In this document: one piece after another, positions 15,087 to 24,702 of the stretch | Layout: every line of letters begins with the position of its first letter | Position numbering within the stretch: position 1 is the first letter of the stretch | NCBI GenBank assembly: GCA_029255645.1 | Contig: JANLJE010000042.1 | Coordinates: 1-41,607, forward strand | Length of the DNA stretch: 41,607 nucleotides | Direction of reading: 5' to 3' | Origin: Comamonadaceae bacterium | GTDB lineage: Bacteria; Pseudomonadota; Gammaproteobacteria; Burkholderiales; Rhodocyclaceae | Position numbers and translations under genes: made by a program | The notes under the pieces: model-generated | Database searches by the model: none | The model's input: the letters and a program-made list of their open reading frames with translations, nothing else | Told to the model about the DNA's origin: nothing

Positions 15087-16049
15087 ATGGCCCTGGGTGA
15101 ATTCGACCTGATCGCCCGCTACTTTGCCCGGGCCACCCCGCAGGCCGTACTCGGCCCCGGCGACGACTGCGCCCTGGTGCAGCCCGCTGCGGGCATGGAT
15201 CTGGCCCTCACCACCGACCTGCTGGTGGAGGGCACCCACTTTCTGCCCGGCACCGATCCCCACGACCTGGGCTGGAAGACCCTCGCGGTGAATCTCTCCG
15301 ACCTGGCCGCCATGGGCGCCCGGCCGCGCTGGGCGCTGCTGGCCCTCTGCCTGCCCGCCGCCGAGGAAGCCTGGCTGGCCGCCTTTGCCGGAGGGTTTCA
15401 TGCCTGCGCCCGCGAATTCGGCGTGGACCTGATCGGTGGCGACACCACCCGGGGGCCCCTCAACCTCTGTGTCACCGCCATCGGCGAAGTCCCCGCCGGG
15501 CAAGCCCTGCGCCGTAGCGGCGCCAAGGCCGGGGACGACATCTGGATCTCCGGCCAACCCGGCCTGGCCGCGCTGGGCCTCACGCATCTGCAAGGCGGCC
15601 TGGAACTGCCGCCCCGCTGGCAGGCCCGGTGCATCGAACGCCTCCAGGCCCCCCGGCCCCGGGTCCGGCTGGGCCAGGCCCTGCGCCCCCTGGCCCACGC
15701 CGCCATCGACATCTCCGACGGCCTGCTCGCCGACCTGGGCCACATCGCCCGGGCCTCGAAGCTGCAAGCTCAGGTCATCCTCGATCAGCTGCCCCTCCTG
15801 CCCGAAGGCGTGGACCGGGCTGCCGCCATGGATGCCCTGCTCTCCGGCGGTGATGACTACGAACTCTGCTTTACCGCCCCCTCCCGCCAGCGCCTGGCCC
15901 TGGGCTGCATCGCCGCCGACCTGGACCTTCCCCTGTGGCGCATCGGCAGGATGGTAGCGGCCAAGCCGCTGGGCGATGTCCTGCTCATGGACGCGGACGG
16001 CCGGGTGATTCCCCACGAAAGACAAGGTTATGAGCACTTCGTCAATTGA
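15087..16049 (+). CDS. thiL: Thiamine-monophosphate kinase
   Basis: 320 residues of the AIR synthase-like fold. GEFDLIARYFAR at the start, GPGDDCALV (ATP/Mg site), TTDLLVEGTHF, NLSDLAAMGARPRWALL, GGDTTRG and ISDGLLADLGHI are all ThiL blocks. It phosphorylates thiamine monophosphate to the cofactor thiamine diphosphate. It closes the rib-nusB-thiL cluster. In many relatives pgpA comes next; here an unrelated gene lies 164 bp beyond. Confidence 0.95.
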   Translation: MALGEFDLIARYFARATPQAVLGPGDDCALVQPAAGMDLALTTDLLVEGTHFLPGTDPHDLGWKTLAVNLSDLAAMGARPRWALLALCLPAAEEAWLAAFAGGFHACAREFGVDLIGGDTTRGPLNLCVTAIGEVPAGQALRRSGAKAGDDIWISGQPGLAALGLTHLQGGLELPPRWQARCIERLQAPRPRVRLGQALRPLAHAAIDISDGLLADLGHIARASKLQAQVILDQLPLLPEGVDRAAAMDALLSGGDDYELCFTAPSRQRLALGCIAADLDLPLWRIGRMVAAKPLGDVLLMDADGRVIPHERQGYEHFVN

Positions 16050-16213
16050 GCTTCGGCGCAAATGCTTCACGCCGCGCTGCTCCCAGGCCGGAATTCACGC
16101 TTTTAGCCCGGTTGCAAGCGGCCGGACTGCTGTCTTGATCCATCGCCGGGCAAGGCTGCCAGACCCGGAAGTCAATTCAAGCGCCGTCCCCTCCTGCCCC
16201 CCGGAATAGCATC
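16050..16213. other. Gap between thiL and the PilZ-like gene, nothing definite
   Basis: 164 bp without an ORF, a convincing terminator hairpin or a promoter. The promoter of the downstream gene is expected here, but no recognisable -35/-10 pair stands out. Confidence 0.4.
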
Positions 16214-17809
16214 GTGACCCCCGCCTTCGTCATCCCCGATCTCGACACCGGCCTCAGCCTGATCGCCCAGTTTCCCCTGGCCAATCCATCCGTCGCCCTG
16301 GAACAGATCAATCAGATGCTCGATGCCATGAAGGCGCAACCGCCCAGCTCCGATGTCTATCTGGCGATTCTCGAACAGATCCGGGCTCCCCTTAGCCTCG
16401 TGGCCGAGGAAATCGCCCGCAGCTACCATGACAAACCCCTGCCGCTAGAGGAGCTGGAAGAAAGCCGTTTCATGAGGGTGGTGGAGACCTGGCGCAAGAT
16501 CGGACGGGCCTACAACCAGTGTGCCCAGGGGATACATGCGGACCCCGGGGATCCCGACTATGCCACCTACCTGGCCGGCATCCTGCACCGCAACATCCAC
16601 TACACCGGCGCCATCATCCACGAACATTACCGGGCCCGCCAGGAACTGCCCCGGGGCATCTGGCTGGACCTGCACGGCTACTATGAAACCGCCGAGGAAC
16701 TGGGCGTGGCCACGGAGCCGGTGGTGGACCCGCTGGAAAGGGAGCAGCACACGACCCACTGTGCTGCCGCCTATGTCACCCTGCTGCTGATTGAAATCGC
16801 CAGCCCCTACAGCCACAGTGTCCGGGACCAGAACCTGATCCGGCGCTGGGCCAGCCTCTGGGCCCCCCTGGTGGCGGTGCTGCCCGTGGACTCGGATCTG
16901 GAAGTTCCCCCCTTCGTGGTGGACCTGATGCAGGACAAGGCTCTGCACCCGGCGAGCAACGGCATGGTGGCAGATTCCGCCCGGCGCCTGGACACTTCCC
17001 GCCTGGCCATCCAGATCGCCCAGATCCAGGCTCAGCTCAAGCAACGGGTGCTGCCTTCCCAGCTCGGCCTGGGCGAGGAAACCAACAATCACGCCCGCAA
17101 GCTGCTGGAGCGGCTCTCCGGTCCCTGGACCCAGACTTCGATTCCCCGCCGCTTCCGGCGCTATGCCACCAGTGGCCGGGTCAAGGTATGCTGCGGTTTC
17201 GAGGCCATGCATCTGGCCATTTCCGGTACCGTCTTCAGCCAGCCGGAAGCCGCCCGGACCTATTCCCGCATGGATTTCGAGGACATGGCCACCTTCCGCT
17301 TCATGGTGGAGCCGGAGCAGACGCTGCACATCCGCCAGTCCAATCTGGATTTTCCCGTGGATCAGTGGGAAGTCATCAACCATTCAGCCAACGGCTTCCG
17401 CCTGGGCCGCTCCATGGCCGGCCAGAAGATGGCCCACGGCCAGTTGCTGGCCCTCTTCCCCCATGATGGCGAACGCTATCTGCTCGGCGAAGCCAGCTGG
17501 CTGATGCAGGAGAACAGTGAAGGCAGCCTGATCCTGGGCGTCTCGGTGCTGCCGGGCATACCCAAGGCCGTTGCCGTGCGCCCCAACGACTCGGCCAAGG
17601 GCAACGCCGAGCCCTATGTGCGCGCCTTCATGCTGCCCGACGTCAAGGCCATCAACGCCCCTCCCGCCCTGATCCTGTCCTCCGGGCTGTACCGGCCCGA
17701 GCGCAGCATGTCCCTGTCCTGCGACGGCGCAATCCACAAGGTGACCCTCAAGAGCCTCCTGCACCGGGGTATGGATTTCGACCGGGTCAGTTTCACGATC
17801 GATGCCTGA
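16214..17809 (+). CDS. Conserved hypothetical protein with possible C-terminal PilZ-like domain
   Basis: 531 residues, no signal peptide or membrane segment; I do not recognise the family with certainty. Residues 1-300 look all-helical (ANPSVALEQINQMLDAMK, LLLIEIASPYSHS). The C-terminal third is beta-rich and contains RRFRRY near 313 and EVINHSANGFRLG near 393, which together resemble the R-x3-R and N/D-x-S-x2-G signatures of PilZ domains that bind cyclic di-GMP. The start is a GTG with a poor ribosome site; an internal ATG (MLDAMK) is an alternative. It stands alone between thiL and convergent phoR. A c-di-GMP effector is a reasonable guess, not shown. Confidence 0.6.
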   Translation: MTPAFVIPDLDTGLSLIAQFPLANPSVALEQINQMLDAMKAQPPSSDVYLAILEQIRAPLSLVAEEIARSYHDKPLPLEELEESRFMRVVETWRKIGRAYNQCAQGIHADPGDPDYATYLAGILHRNIHYTGAIIHEHYRARQELPRGIWLDLHGYYETAEELGVATEPVVDPLEREQHTTHCAAAYVTLLLIEIASPYSHSVRDQNLIRRWASLWAPLVAVLPVDSDLEVPPFVVDLMQDKALHPASNGMVADSARRLDTSRLAIQIAQIQAQLKQRVLPSQLGLGEETNNHARKLLERLSGPWTQTSIPRRFRRYATSGRVKVCCGFEAMHLAISGTVFSQPEAARTYSRMDFEDMATFRFMVEPEQTLHIRQSNLDFPVDQWEVINHSANGFRLGRSMAGQKMAHGQLLALFPHDGERYLLGEASWLMQENSEGSLILGVSVLPGIPKAVAVRPNDSAKGNAEPYVRAFMLPDVKAINAPPALILSSGLYRPERSMSLSCDGAIHKVTLKSLLHRGMDFDRVSFTIDA

Positions 17810-17835
17810 ACCCGGGGGCTCAGGCCATCAGGCCC

Positions 17836-19176
17836 TCACGCCCTCAGGCGCTGAACCTGTTCGCCATGATGTTCGCCATGACGCAGGCGACTGGCCGGGA
17901 AGCGGGCGGCAAAACGGCTGCCTTTGCCCGGCTGGCTCTCGACTTCCAGCACTGCCTGGTGATGGCTGAGGACATGCTTGACGATGGCCAGTCCCAGTCC
18001 TGTCCCGCCAGTTTCTCGCGAACGACCGCGATCCACCCGGTAAAAACGCTCGGTCAGGCGGGGAATATGTTCGGCTGCGATCCCTGGCCCGGTGTCGGTG
18101 ACCGAAAACACGCCAGCCGATGGGGTCCCCTGCCAGCAAATCCGGATTTCGCCGCCGGTCTGGGTGTAGCGGATGGCATTGGTCACCAGATTGCTGAAGG
18201 CGCTGCGCAATTCCTGAGGATTGCCCTGGAGCTGAAGATAGCCTTCGACATTCAGGGTGATGCGGTGCCGTCCGGCTGACAGCACCTCGGCATCCCGCTG
18301 TAAAGTGTGGAACAGGGGTTCCAGGTCCACCACTTCCTCCCTTTGGGCGACCGCCGTGGATTCCAGAACGGAGAGGGTGAGCAGGTCCTCGATCAGGCGC
18401 TGCATGCGGTGGGTCTGTTCGGCAATCAAACCGATGTAATGCTGGACCTGGGCCGGGTCTGGCTTCAGTTCCGGGTCGGAGAGCATTTCGGCGAAACCCG
18501 CCACCACGGTCAGGGGCGTCTTCAATTCGTGGGAAACATTGGCGACGAAATCCCGACGCATGACATCCAGACGTTCCTGATCGCTCACGTCACGGGACAA
18601 AAGCAGGTTTTCTCCCACCGCATAGCTGACCACCTGGACCAGCAGGGTCTGGCCCGCACAGCGCGGATTGGCAAATACGAGGGGGGCCTCAAAATCGCCC
18701 CGTTCGACATAACTGACGAAATCGGGCTGGCGGATCAGGTTGGTGAGCGCCTGGCCCCGGTCGTGGGCTTGATCCAGCTGGAAATGTGCGGCTGCGTTGG
18801 TGTTGATCCACTCGATCTGGCGATGCTGGTTGAAGATGATGATGCCGTCGGGAAAAGCCTGGACTGCCCGGCGGAAACGCTCCAGGGCATCGGACAGCAG
18901 ATATTGCTGCGCCGTACGGCGCCGGGAGTGGCGATGCAGGCTGGCGAAAACATGATTCCACAGCCCACGCCCATGCGGCACCGGCTGGTCTGGCGGCCCC
19001 TCCAGCCAGCGCTGCAGGCGCAACAGATTGATGAAATGAAAGACGCCGATCAACAGCAGCCCCCCGGCCAGGGCGGCCAGAGCCCAGATCCCTCCCGCCA
19101 TGATCCAGATGGGCAGCACCACCAACAGGCCCAGCCCGGCCAGGGAAAACAGTGCGTTGAACCAGAGCGAGATCAA
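17836..19176 (-). CDS. phoR: Phosphate regulon sensor histidine kinase PhoR
   Basis: 446 residues. Two membrane helices at 5-50 with no sizeable periplasmic loop, as in PhoR; a linker; a PAS domain (about 95-200, FPDGIIIFNQHRQIEWIN); HisKA with FVANVSHELKTPL (H216); and HATPase_c with N box NLVTNAIRY, G1 DTGPGIA and G2 GGTGLGLAIV. It phosphorylates PhoB when phosphate is scarce, normally gated by PstSCAB-PhoU, none of which is in the window. phoB ends 12 bp upstream, so the pair is one transcript. The last dozen residues (HGEHHGEQVQRLRA) are an unusual His-rich tail. Confidence 0.95.
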   Translation of the reverse strand: MISLWFNALFSLAGLGLLVVLPIWIMAGGIWALAALAGGLLLIGVFHFINLLRLQRWLEGPPDQPVPHGRGLWNHVFASLHRHSRRRTAQQYLLSDALERFRRAVQAFPDGIIIFNQHRQIEWINTNAAAHFQLDQAHDRGQALTNLIRQPDFVSYVERGDFEAPLVFANPRCAGQTLLVQVVSYAVGENLLLSRDVSDQERLDVMRRDFVANVSHELKTPLTVVAGFAEMLSDPELKPDPAQVQHYIGLIAEQTHRMQRLIEDLLTLSVLESTAVAQREEVVDLEPLFHTLQRDAEVLSAGRHRITLNVEGYLQLQGNPQELRSAFSNLVTNAIRYTQTGGEIRICWQGTPSAGVFSVTDTGPGIAAEHIPRLTERFYRVDRGRSRETGGTGLGLAIVKHVLSHHQAVLEVESQPGKGSRFAARFPASRLRHGEHHGEQVQRLRA

Positions 19177-19188
19177 GCGAATCCCATA

Positions 19189-19881
19189 TCAGTCCGGATG
19201 CACGGAAAAGCGATAGCCGCTGCCCCGCACCGTCTGGACCAGCCGGTCATGGCCCGTGATTTCGAGCGCGCAGCGCAGACGGCGGATGTGCACATCCACG
19301 GTGCGTTCTTCCACGAATACATGATCGCCCCAGACCTGATCCAGCAACTGGGTGCGGCTGTGGACCCGCTCCGGATGCGTCATGAAAAAATGCAGCAGGC
19401 GGAATTCGGTGGGCCCCAGGACGATGGACTTGCCGTTGCCGCTGACCCGGTGGGTGACCGGATCCAGGGACAGCCCTTCGACTTCCACGGCGTCTTCCGT
19501 CATCTGGGGCGCCCGGCGGCGCAGGACGGCCTTGATCCGGGCCATCAATTCGCGAGGAGAAAAAGGCTTGGTGATGTAGTCATCGGCCCCGGCTTCCAGG
19601 CCAGCCACCTTGTCGACCTCTTCAGAGCGGGCGGTGAGCATGATGATGGGCACCTCCCGGGTCCGCTCGTCGGCACGAAACCGCCTGGCCAGCTGGATGC
19701 CGGAGATACCCGGCAGCATCCAGTCCAGCAGGATCACATCGGGAACGGAATCCCGTACCTGCTGCAAGGCCTGCTCTCCGTCATCGGCCCGTAGCACCGA
19801 ATGCCCGGCAAGCTGCAGGTTGGCGGCAATCAGTTCCTGAATCGCCGGTTCGTCTTCAACGACGAGAATGCTGGCAGGCAT
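19189..19881 (-). CDS. phoB: Phosphate regulon response regulator PhoB
   Basis: 230 residues, OmpR/PhoB class. The receiver domain has the acidic pair E9-D10, phosphoacceptor D53 ([10 protein letters not shown]), a Thr switch (IIMLTAR) and Lys (YITKPFS); the winged-helix domain ends with VDVHIRRLR and TVRGSGYRF. Phosphorylated PhoB binds Pho boxes and activates phosphate-starvation genes. The start ATG has GGGAAG upstream. A three-unit Pho box 40-72 bp upstream points to autoregulation. It leads the phoB-phoR operon and diverges from the DUF971-ubiE-ubiJ genes. Confidence 0.96.
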   Translation of the reverse strand: MPASILVVEDEPAIQELIAANLQLAGHSVLRADDGEQALQQVRDSVPDVILLDWMLPGISGIQLARRFRADERTREVPIIMLTARSEEVDKVAGLEAGADDYITKPFSPRELMARIKAVLRRRAPQMTEDAVEVEGLSLDPVTHRVSGNGKSIVLGPTEFRLLHFFMTHPERVHSRTQLLDQVWGDHVFVEERTVDVHIRRLRCALEITGHDRLVQTVRGSGYRFSVHPD

Positions 19882-19920
19882 CGCGCTATGACTTCCCGAT
19901 TTATTTGGTTACCCGATGCA

Positions 19921-19953
19921 GTTTATGAAGACAAGGTTACTGCATGATGACAG
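19921..19953 (-). promoter_or_regulatory. Pho box upstream of phoB
   Basis: Reading toward phoB, three consecutive 11-bp units occur: CTGTCATCATG, CAGTAACCTTG and TCTTCATAAAC. The first carries the full CTGTCAT half-site; the second and third match it at 5 and 4 of 7 positions. Spacing of 11 bp is the known Pho-box period. It lies 40-72 bp before the phoB ATG, the right place to replace a -35 element. Confidence 0.6.
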
Positions 19954-20008
19954 CCCGCAAGACGCGGGACAACTAGGTTAAACTATTCCCCCTTGAAGAG
20001 GAGCCCCC

Positions 20009-20425
20009 ATGGCCGGTCTCGACAATTCCACCCCGATCCCCGAAGAAATCCGGCTGCACCAGCAGTCCCGTATCCTGGAAATAGCGTATCCGGGGGGAGA
20101 ACGCCATCACCTGAGTTGCGAATTCCTGCGTGTTTTCACCCCATCCGCCGAAGCACGAGGCCATGGTCCCGGTCAGGAAAAGCTGCAGGCCGGCAAAAAG
20201 GACGTGGAGATCCTGCGCATCGAGCCGGTCGGCAATTACGCCCTGCGCTTCATCTTTTCCGACGGGCACGATTCCGGCCTCTACTCCTGGGACCTGCTCT
20301 ACAACCTGGGCCGGCACCGCGATCAACTCTGGCAGGACTACCTGCATCAGCTCGAAAAACAGGGCCTCTCGCGGGAGCAAGCCGGGGATGGCCCCAATCC
20401 CTCCACCCCCTGTGGAAAGCCTTGA
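20009..20425 (+). CDS. DUF971 family protein (gamma-butyrobetaine hydroxylase-like N-terminal domain)
   Basis: 138 residues with the DUF971 blocks [38 protein letters not shown] (in part), [36 protein letters not shown]. The fold matches the small N-terminal zinc domain of gamma-butyrobetaine hydroxylase, but the His/Cys set is reduced; function is unknown, with links to iron-sulfur proteins suggested. In betaproteobacteria it regularly precedes ubiE, as here: its TGA is 4 bp before the ubiE ATG. AGGAG precedes the ATG. Only the domain identity is firm. Confidence 0.88.
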   Translation: MAGLDNSTPIPEEIRLHQQSRILEIAYPGGERHHLSCEFLRVFTPSAEARGHGPGQEKLQAGKKDVEILRIEPVGNYALRFIFSDGHDSGLYSWDLLYNLGRHRDQLWQDYLHQLEKQGLSREQAGDGPNPSTPCGKP

Positions 20426-20429
20426 TGTC

Positions 20430-21167
20430 ATGAGCGATCACACCACCCATTTTGGTTTTCAGAAAGTCGATGAAAGCGCAAAGGCCCGCAAGGTCGCGCA
20501 GGTCTTCGATTCCGTTGCCCGCCGTTATGATCTGATGAACGACCTGATGTCCGGCGGCCTGCACCGCCTGTGGAAGGCTTTCACGATTGCCCAGAGCGGC
20601 GTGCGGGAAGGTTCCCGGGTGCTGGATATTGCCGGCGGCACCGGCGATCTGGCCTTGGCCTTTGCCAGAAAGGTGGGTAAGCGCGGACTGGTGGTGCACA
20701 CCGACATCAACAACGCCATGCTGGCCCGGGGCCGCGACCGGCTGCTCGACAAAGGCTTCCCCACGCCGGCCACCCAATGCGATGCGGAATCCCTTCCTTT
20801 CCCCGCGGATTCCTTCGACTGCGTCACCGTTGCCTTCGGTCTGCGCAACATGACCCACAAGGACAAGGCCCTGGCCGAGATGCACCGTGTGCTCAAGCCC
20901 GGGGGCCGGCTGCTGGTGCTGGAATTCTCCCGGGTCTGGAAACCCCTGAGCCCCCTTTACGACTTCTATTCCTTCCAGGTCATTCCCCGGGTCGGCCAGG
21001 TGGTCGCCCAGGATGCCGCCAGCTATCAATATCTTGCCGAGTCCATCCGCATGCACCCGGATCAGGAAACCCTGAAGGGCATCATGGCAGCGGTGGGACT
21101 GGAGAAGGTCGAGTATTTCAACTTGTGCCTGGGGATCGTTGCCCTGCACCGGGGCTACAAGTTCTGA
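20430..21167 (+). CDS. ubiE: Ubiquinone/menaquinone C-methyltransferase UbiE
   Basis: 245 residues. The N-terminal block [19 protein letters not shown] and [21 protein letters not shown] are typical of UbiE; the SAM site is [34 protein letters not shown] and EFSRVW follow. It methylates C2 of the quinone ring in ubiquinone synthesis (and demethylmenaquinone). The ATG is set by alignment; an upstream in-frame start would run through DUF971. ubiJ follows 37 bp later. Confidence 0.96.
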   Translation: MSDHTTHFGFQKVDESAKARKVAQVFDSVARRYDLMNDLMSGGLHRLWKAFTIAQSGVREGSRVLDIAGGTGDLALAFARKVGKRGLVVHTDINNAMLARGRDRLLDKGFPTPATQCDAESLPFPADSFDCVTVAFGLRNMTHKDKALAEMHRVLKPGGRLLVLEFSRVWKPLSPLYDFYSFQVIPRVGQVVAQDAASYQYLAESIRMHPDQETLKGIMAAVGLEKVEYFNLCLGIVALHRGYKF

Positions 21168-21204
21168 TGAACCCCGGTCTCCTGGTATTACCCATGGTGT
21201 TGTC

Positions 21205-21789
21205 ATGATGCTGCCCATGATCTCCAGTTCCCTCATCAGCCGGGCCCTCAATCATCTGCTCCAGGGGGCCGGATGGGCCCGCCTGCGTTTGCGCCCCTTC
21301 GCAGGTCAAACCCTGTGCATCCAGCCGGGTCCGCTGACTTTTCATTTCGGCATCGGCACCGAAGGGAATTTCCATGCCGTGGAGGCGGCAACCACCCCGG
21401 AGGTCAGCATCAGCCTGGATGCCTCTCCCTTGCAGTTGCTCCTGGGTCCTGAAATGCTCATGCAGCAGGCGCGTATCAGCGGCAATGCCGAATTCGCCGA
21501 GACCCTGAGCTTCGTTTTCCGCAACCTGGAATGGGATGTAGAGGCGGACCTGGCGCCCTGGCTCGGTGATGTCCCCGCCCATCGCCTGGTGCTGGCGGGC
21601 CAGACCCTCAAGACGCATCTGCAACAGAGCGCCAGCCGATTTTCCGCCAATGTCACCGAGTACCTGCTGCATGAATCCCACCTGCTGACGCCGGCCCCGG
21701 CATTGCAACAATTCAGCACGGATCTGCTCAACCTCCGGGATGATCTGGCCCGCCTGGAAAAGCGGCTACAGATGCTCGAGCGCCGCTAG
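21205..21789 (+). CDS. ubiJ: Ubiquinone biosynthesis accessory factor UbiJ (SCP2 domain)
   Basis: 194 residues with an SCP2 lipid-binding fold in the first 110 (LISRALNHLLQGAGWARLRLRPFAGQTLCI; TPEVSISLDASPLQLLLG; ARISGNAEFAETLSFVF) and a helical tail ending in the coiled coil LLNLRDDLARLEKRLQMLERR. UbiJ with UbiK binds lipid intermediates and scaffolds the Ubi complex. Two adjacent ATGs (21205, 21208) are possible starts; neither has a strong ribosome site. The usual next gene, ubiB, is absent: a terminator and the converging atp operon follow. Confidence 0.88.
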   Translation: MMLPMISSSLISRALNHLLQGAGWARLRLRPFAGQTLCIQPGPLTFHFGIGTEGNFHAVEAATTPEVSISLDASPLQLLLGPEMLMQQARISGNAEFAETLSFVFRNLEWDVEADLAPWLGDVPAHRLVLAGQTLKTHLQQSASRFSANVTEYLLHESHLLTPAPALQQFSTDLLNLRDDLARLEKRLQMLERR

Positions 21790-21827
21790 GCACGTCTGCC
21801 GCCACCACCCGCGCCGCCACCCGCGTC

Positions 21828-21872
21828 ACCGTCCTGCACCCCGCCGTCCTGCACCCCACCGTCCTGTACCCC
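21828..21872. repeat. Three 15-bp tandem repeats downstream of ubiJ
   Basis: Three adjacent units of the form (A/G)CCGTCCTG(C/T)ACCCC lie between the ubiJ stop and the terminator. The core CCTG(C/T)ACCCC resembles the units of a second tandem array downstream of the response-regulator gene at 35028-35072. Confidence 0.85.
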
Positions 21873-21876
21873 CATG

Positions 21877-21904
21877 AAAATGGCAGCCCGGAGGCTGCCA
21901 TTTT
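21877..21904. terminator. Bidirectional intrinsic terminator between ubiJ and atpC
   Basis: A 12-bp perfect stem (AAAATGGCAGCC with GGCTGCCATTTT) around a CGGA tetraloop. The A-run on one side and T-run on the other make it work in both directions, ending the ubiJ transcript and the converging atp operon. Confidence 0.85.
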
Positions 21905-21912
21905 GTCTTGCT

Positions 21913-21944
21913 GCTTGCCAGATGCTTAGCTTGCCAGATGCTTA
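21913..21944. repeat. 16-bp tandem duplication covering the atpC stop codon
   Basis: GCTTGCCAGATGCTTA occurs twice in a row; the second copy contains the atpC TAA (minus strand). It appears to be a recent duplication of the sequence at the end of the gene, leaving the protein unchanged. Confidence 0.85.
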
Positions 21945-22367
21945 GTGGATGGCGTTCTTCATCTTCTGGATGGCCTGGAGCTGAGCGATGGCCTGGGCCA
22001 GCTCGGCTTCGGCAGAAGCAAAGTCCATTTCGCCCTTGCGGTTGGCCAATGCTTCTTCGGCGCGCCTCTTGGCTTCCAGCGACTTGGCTTCATCCAGGTC
22101 AGCGGCACGGATGGCGGTATCCGCCAGCACGGTAATCATGTGCGGCTGGACTTCCAGCATGCCGCCCGAGACATACACCATCTCGAAGCGATCCTCGTCA
22201 GGCACCTTCAGGCGAACGGTACCGGGCTTGATCCGGGTCAACAGCGGCGTGTGCCGCGGCATGATGCCCAGTTCGCCGGCTTCGCCGGGGAATACTGCGA
22301 ACTCGACGCGACCGGAGAAAATTTCTTCTTCGGCACTCACCACGTCCACATGTACAGTCATTGCCAT
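21942..22367 (-). CDS. atpC: F1Fo ATP synthase subunit epsilon
   Basis: 141 residues: the N-terminal beta sandwich ([41 protein letters not shown], a run of family residues) and the C-terminal two-helix hairpin ([31 protein letters not shown]). Epsilon sits on the central stalk and can inhibit ATP hydrolysis through its C-terminal helices. It is the last gene of the operon. GGAAGGGAG precedes the first ATG. Its stop codon lies within a tandem duplication. Confidence 0.95.
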   Translation of the reverse strand: MAMTVHVDVVSAEEEIFSGRVEFAVFPGEAGELGIMPRHTPLLTRIKPGTVRLKVPDEDRFEMVYVSGGMLEVQPHMITVLADTAIRAADLDEAKSLEAKRRAEEALANRKGEMDFASAEAELAQAIAQLQAIQKMKNAIH

Positions 22368-22395
22368 AGCAGGCTCCCTTCCTCAACGGGCTGCA

Positions 22396-23814
<1,419 letters not shown>

Positions 23815-23823
23815 TCAATTAGC

Positions 23824-24684
23824 TTAAACCGCTGCCGCGCCGCTGACGATCTCGGACAATTCCTTGGTGATCGCTGCCTGGCGGGCCTTGTTGTACACCA
23901 GCTTCAGTTCGCCGATCACGTTCTTGGCATTGTCGGAGGCCGACTTCATCGCCACCATCCGGGCGGACTGCTCGGAGGCCATGTTTTCAGCAATTGCCTG
24001 ATAAATCATCGCTTCCACGTAGCGCACCAGCAGTTCGTCGATGACGGACCGGGCGTCCGGCTCATAGACGTAGTCCCACTTGGTGGTGGTGGAACCCACG
24101 GCTTCACCGGACAAGGGCAGCAGCTGCACGATCATGGGTTCTTGCTTCATGGTGTTGATGAAGCGGGTGAAAGCGATGTGCACGGCATCGATCTCGCCTG
24201 AAAGATAGGCATCCAGCAGGACCTTGACGGGTCCGATCAGCTTTTCCAGGTGCGGGGTATCGCCCAGGCTCGCGGCGTGGGAGACGACATTGGCGCCGGA
24301 ACGCATCATGAAGCCGAAGCCCTTGTTGCCGATGCAGGTGGCGCGCAACTTGACGCCGGCTGCATCCCATTCCTTCATCCTGGTCAGGACCTGACGCAGC
24401 ACGTTGCTGTTCAGACCGCCGCACAAGCCCTTGTCGGAAGTGATCACGATGATGCCGACATTCCTGACGTCACGGTGGATCAGGAAGGGGTGTTTGTATT
24501 CAGTAAGCGCATGGGACAGGTTGCCCGCCACACGCCGGATCTTCTCGCCATAGGGGCGGGCAGCACGCATCCGGTCCTGCGCCTTGCGCATTTTGGATGC
24601 GGCCACCATTTCCATGGCCTTGGTGATCTTGCGCGTATTTTCTACGCTCTTGATCTTGTTACGAATTTCCTTGCCGCTCGGCAT
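23824..24684 (-). CDS. atpG: F1Fo ATP synthase subunit gamma
   Basis: 286 residues. The N-terminal coiled-coil helix ([33 protein letters not shown]) and the C-terminal helix ([31 protein letters not shown]) form the rotor shaft; [12 protein letters not shown] is the conserved central strand. It couples proton flow to rotation inside the alpha3-beta3 ring. It is bracketed by atpA (18 bp) and atpD. Confidence 0.97.
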   Translation of the reverse strand: MPSGKEIRNKIKSVENTRKITKAMEMVAASKMRKAQDRMRAARPYGEKIRRVAGNLSHALTEYKHPFLIHRDVRNVGIIVITSDKGLCGGLNSNVLRQVLTRMKEWDAAGVKLRATCIGNKGFGFMMRSGANVVSHAASLGDTPHLEKLIGPVKVLLDAYLSGEIDAVHIAFTRFINTMKQEPMIVQLLPLSGEAVGSTTTKWDYVYEPDARSVIDELLVRYVEAMIYQAIAENMASEQSARMVAMKSASDNAKNVIGELKLVYNKARQAAITKELSEIVSGAAAV

Positions 24685-24702
24685 GGCGCTCTCCCCGTTG
24701 GA

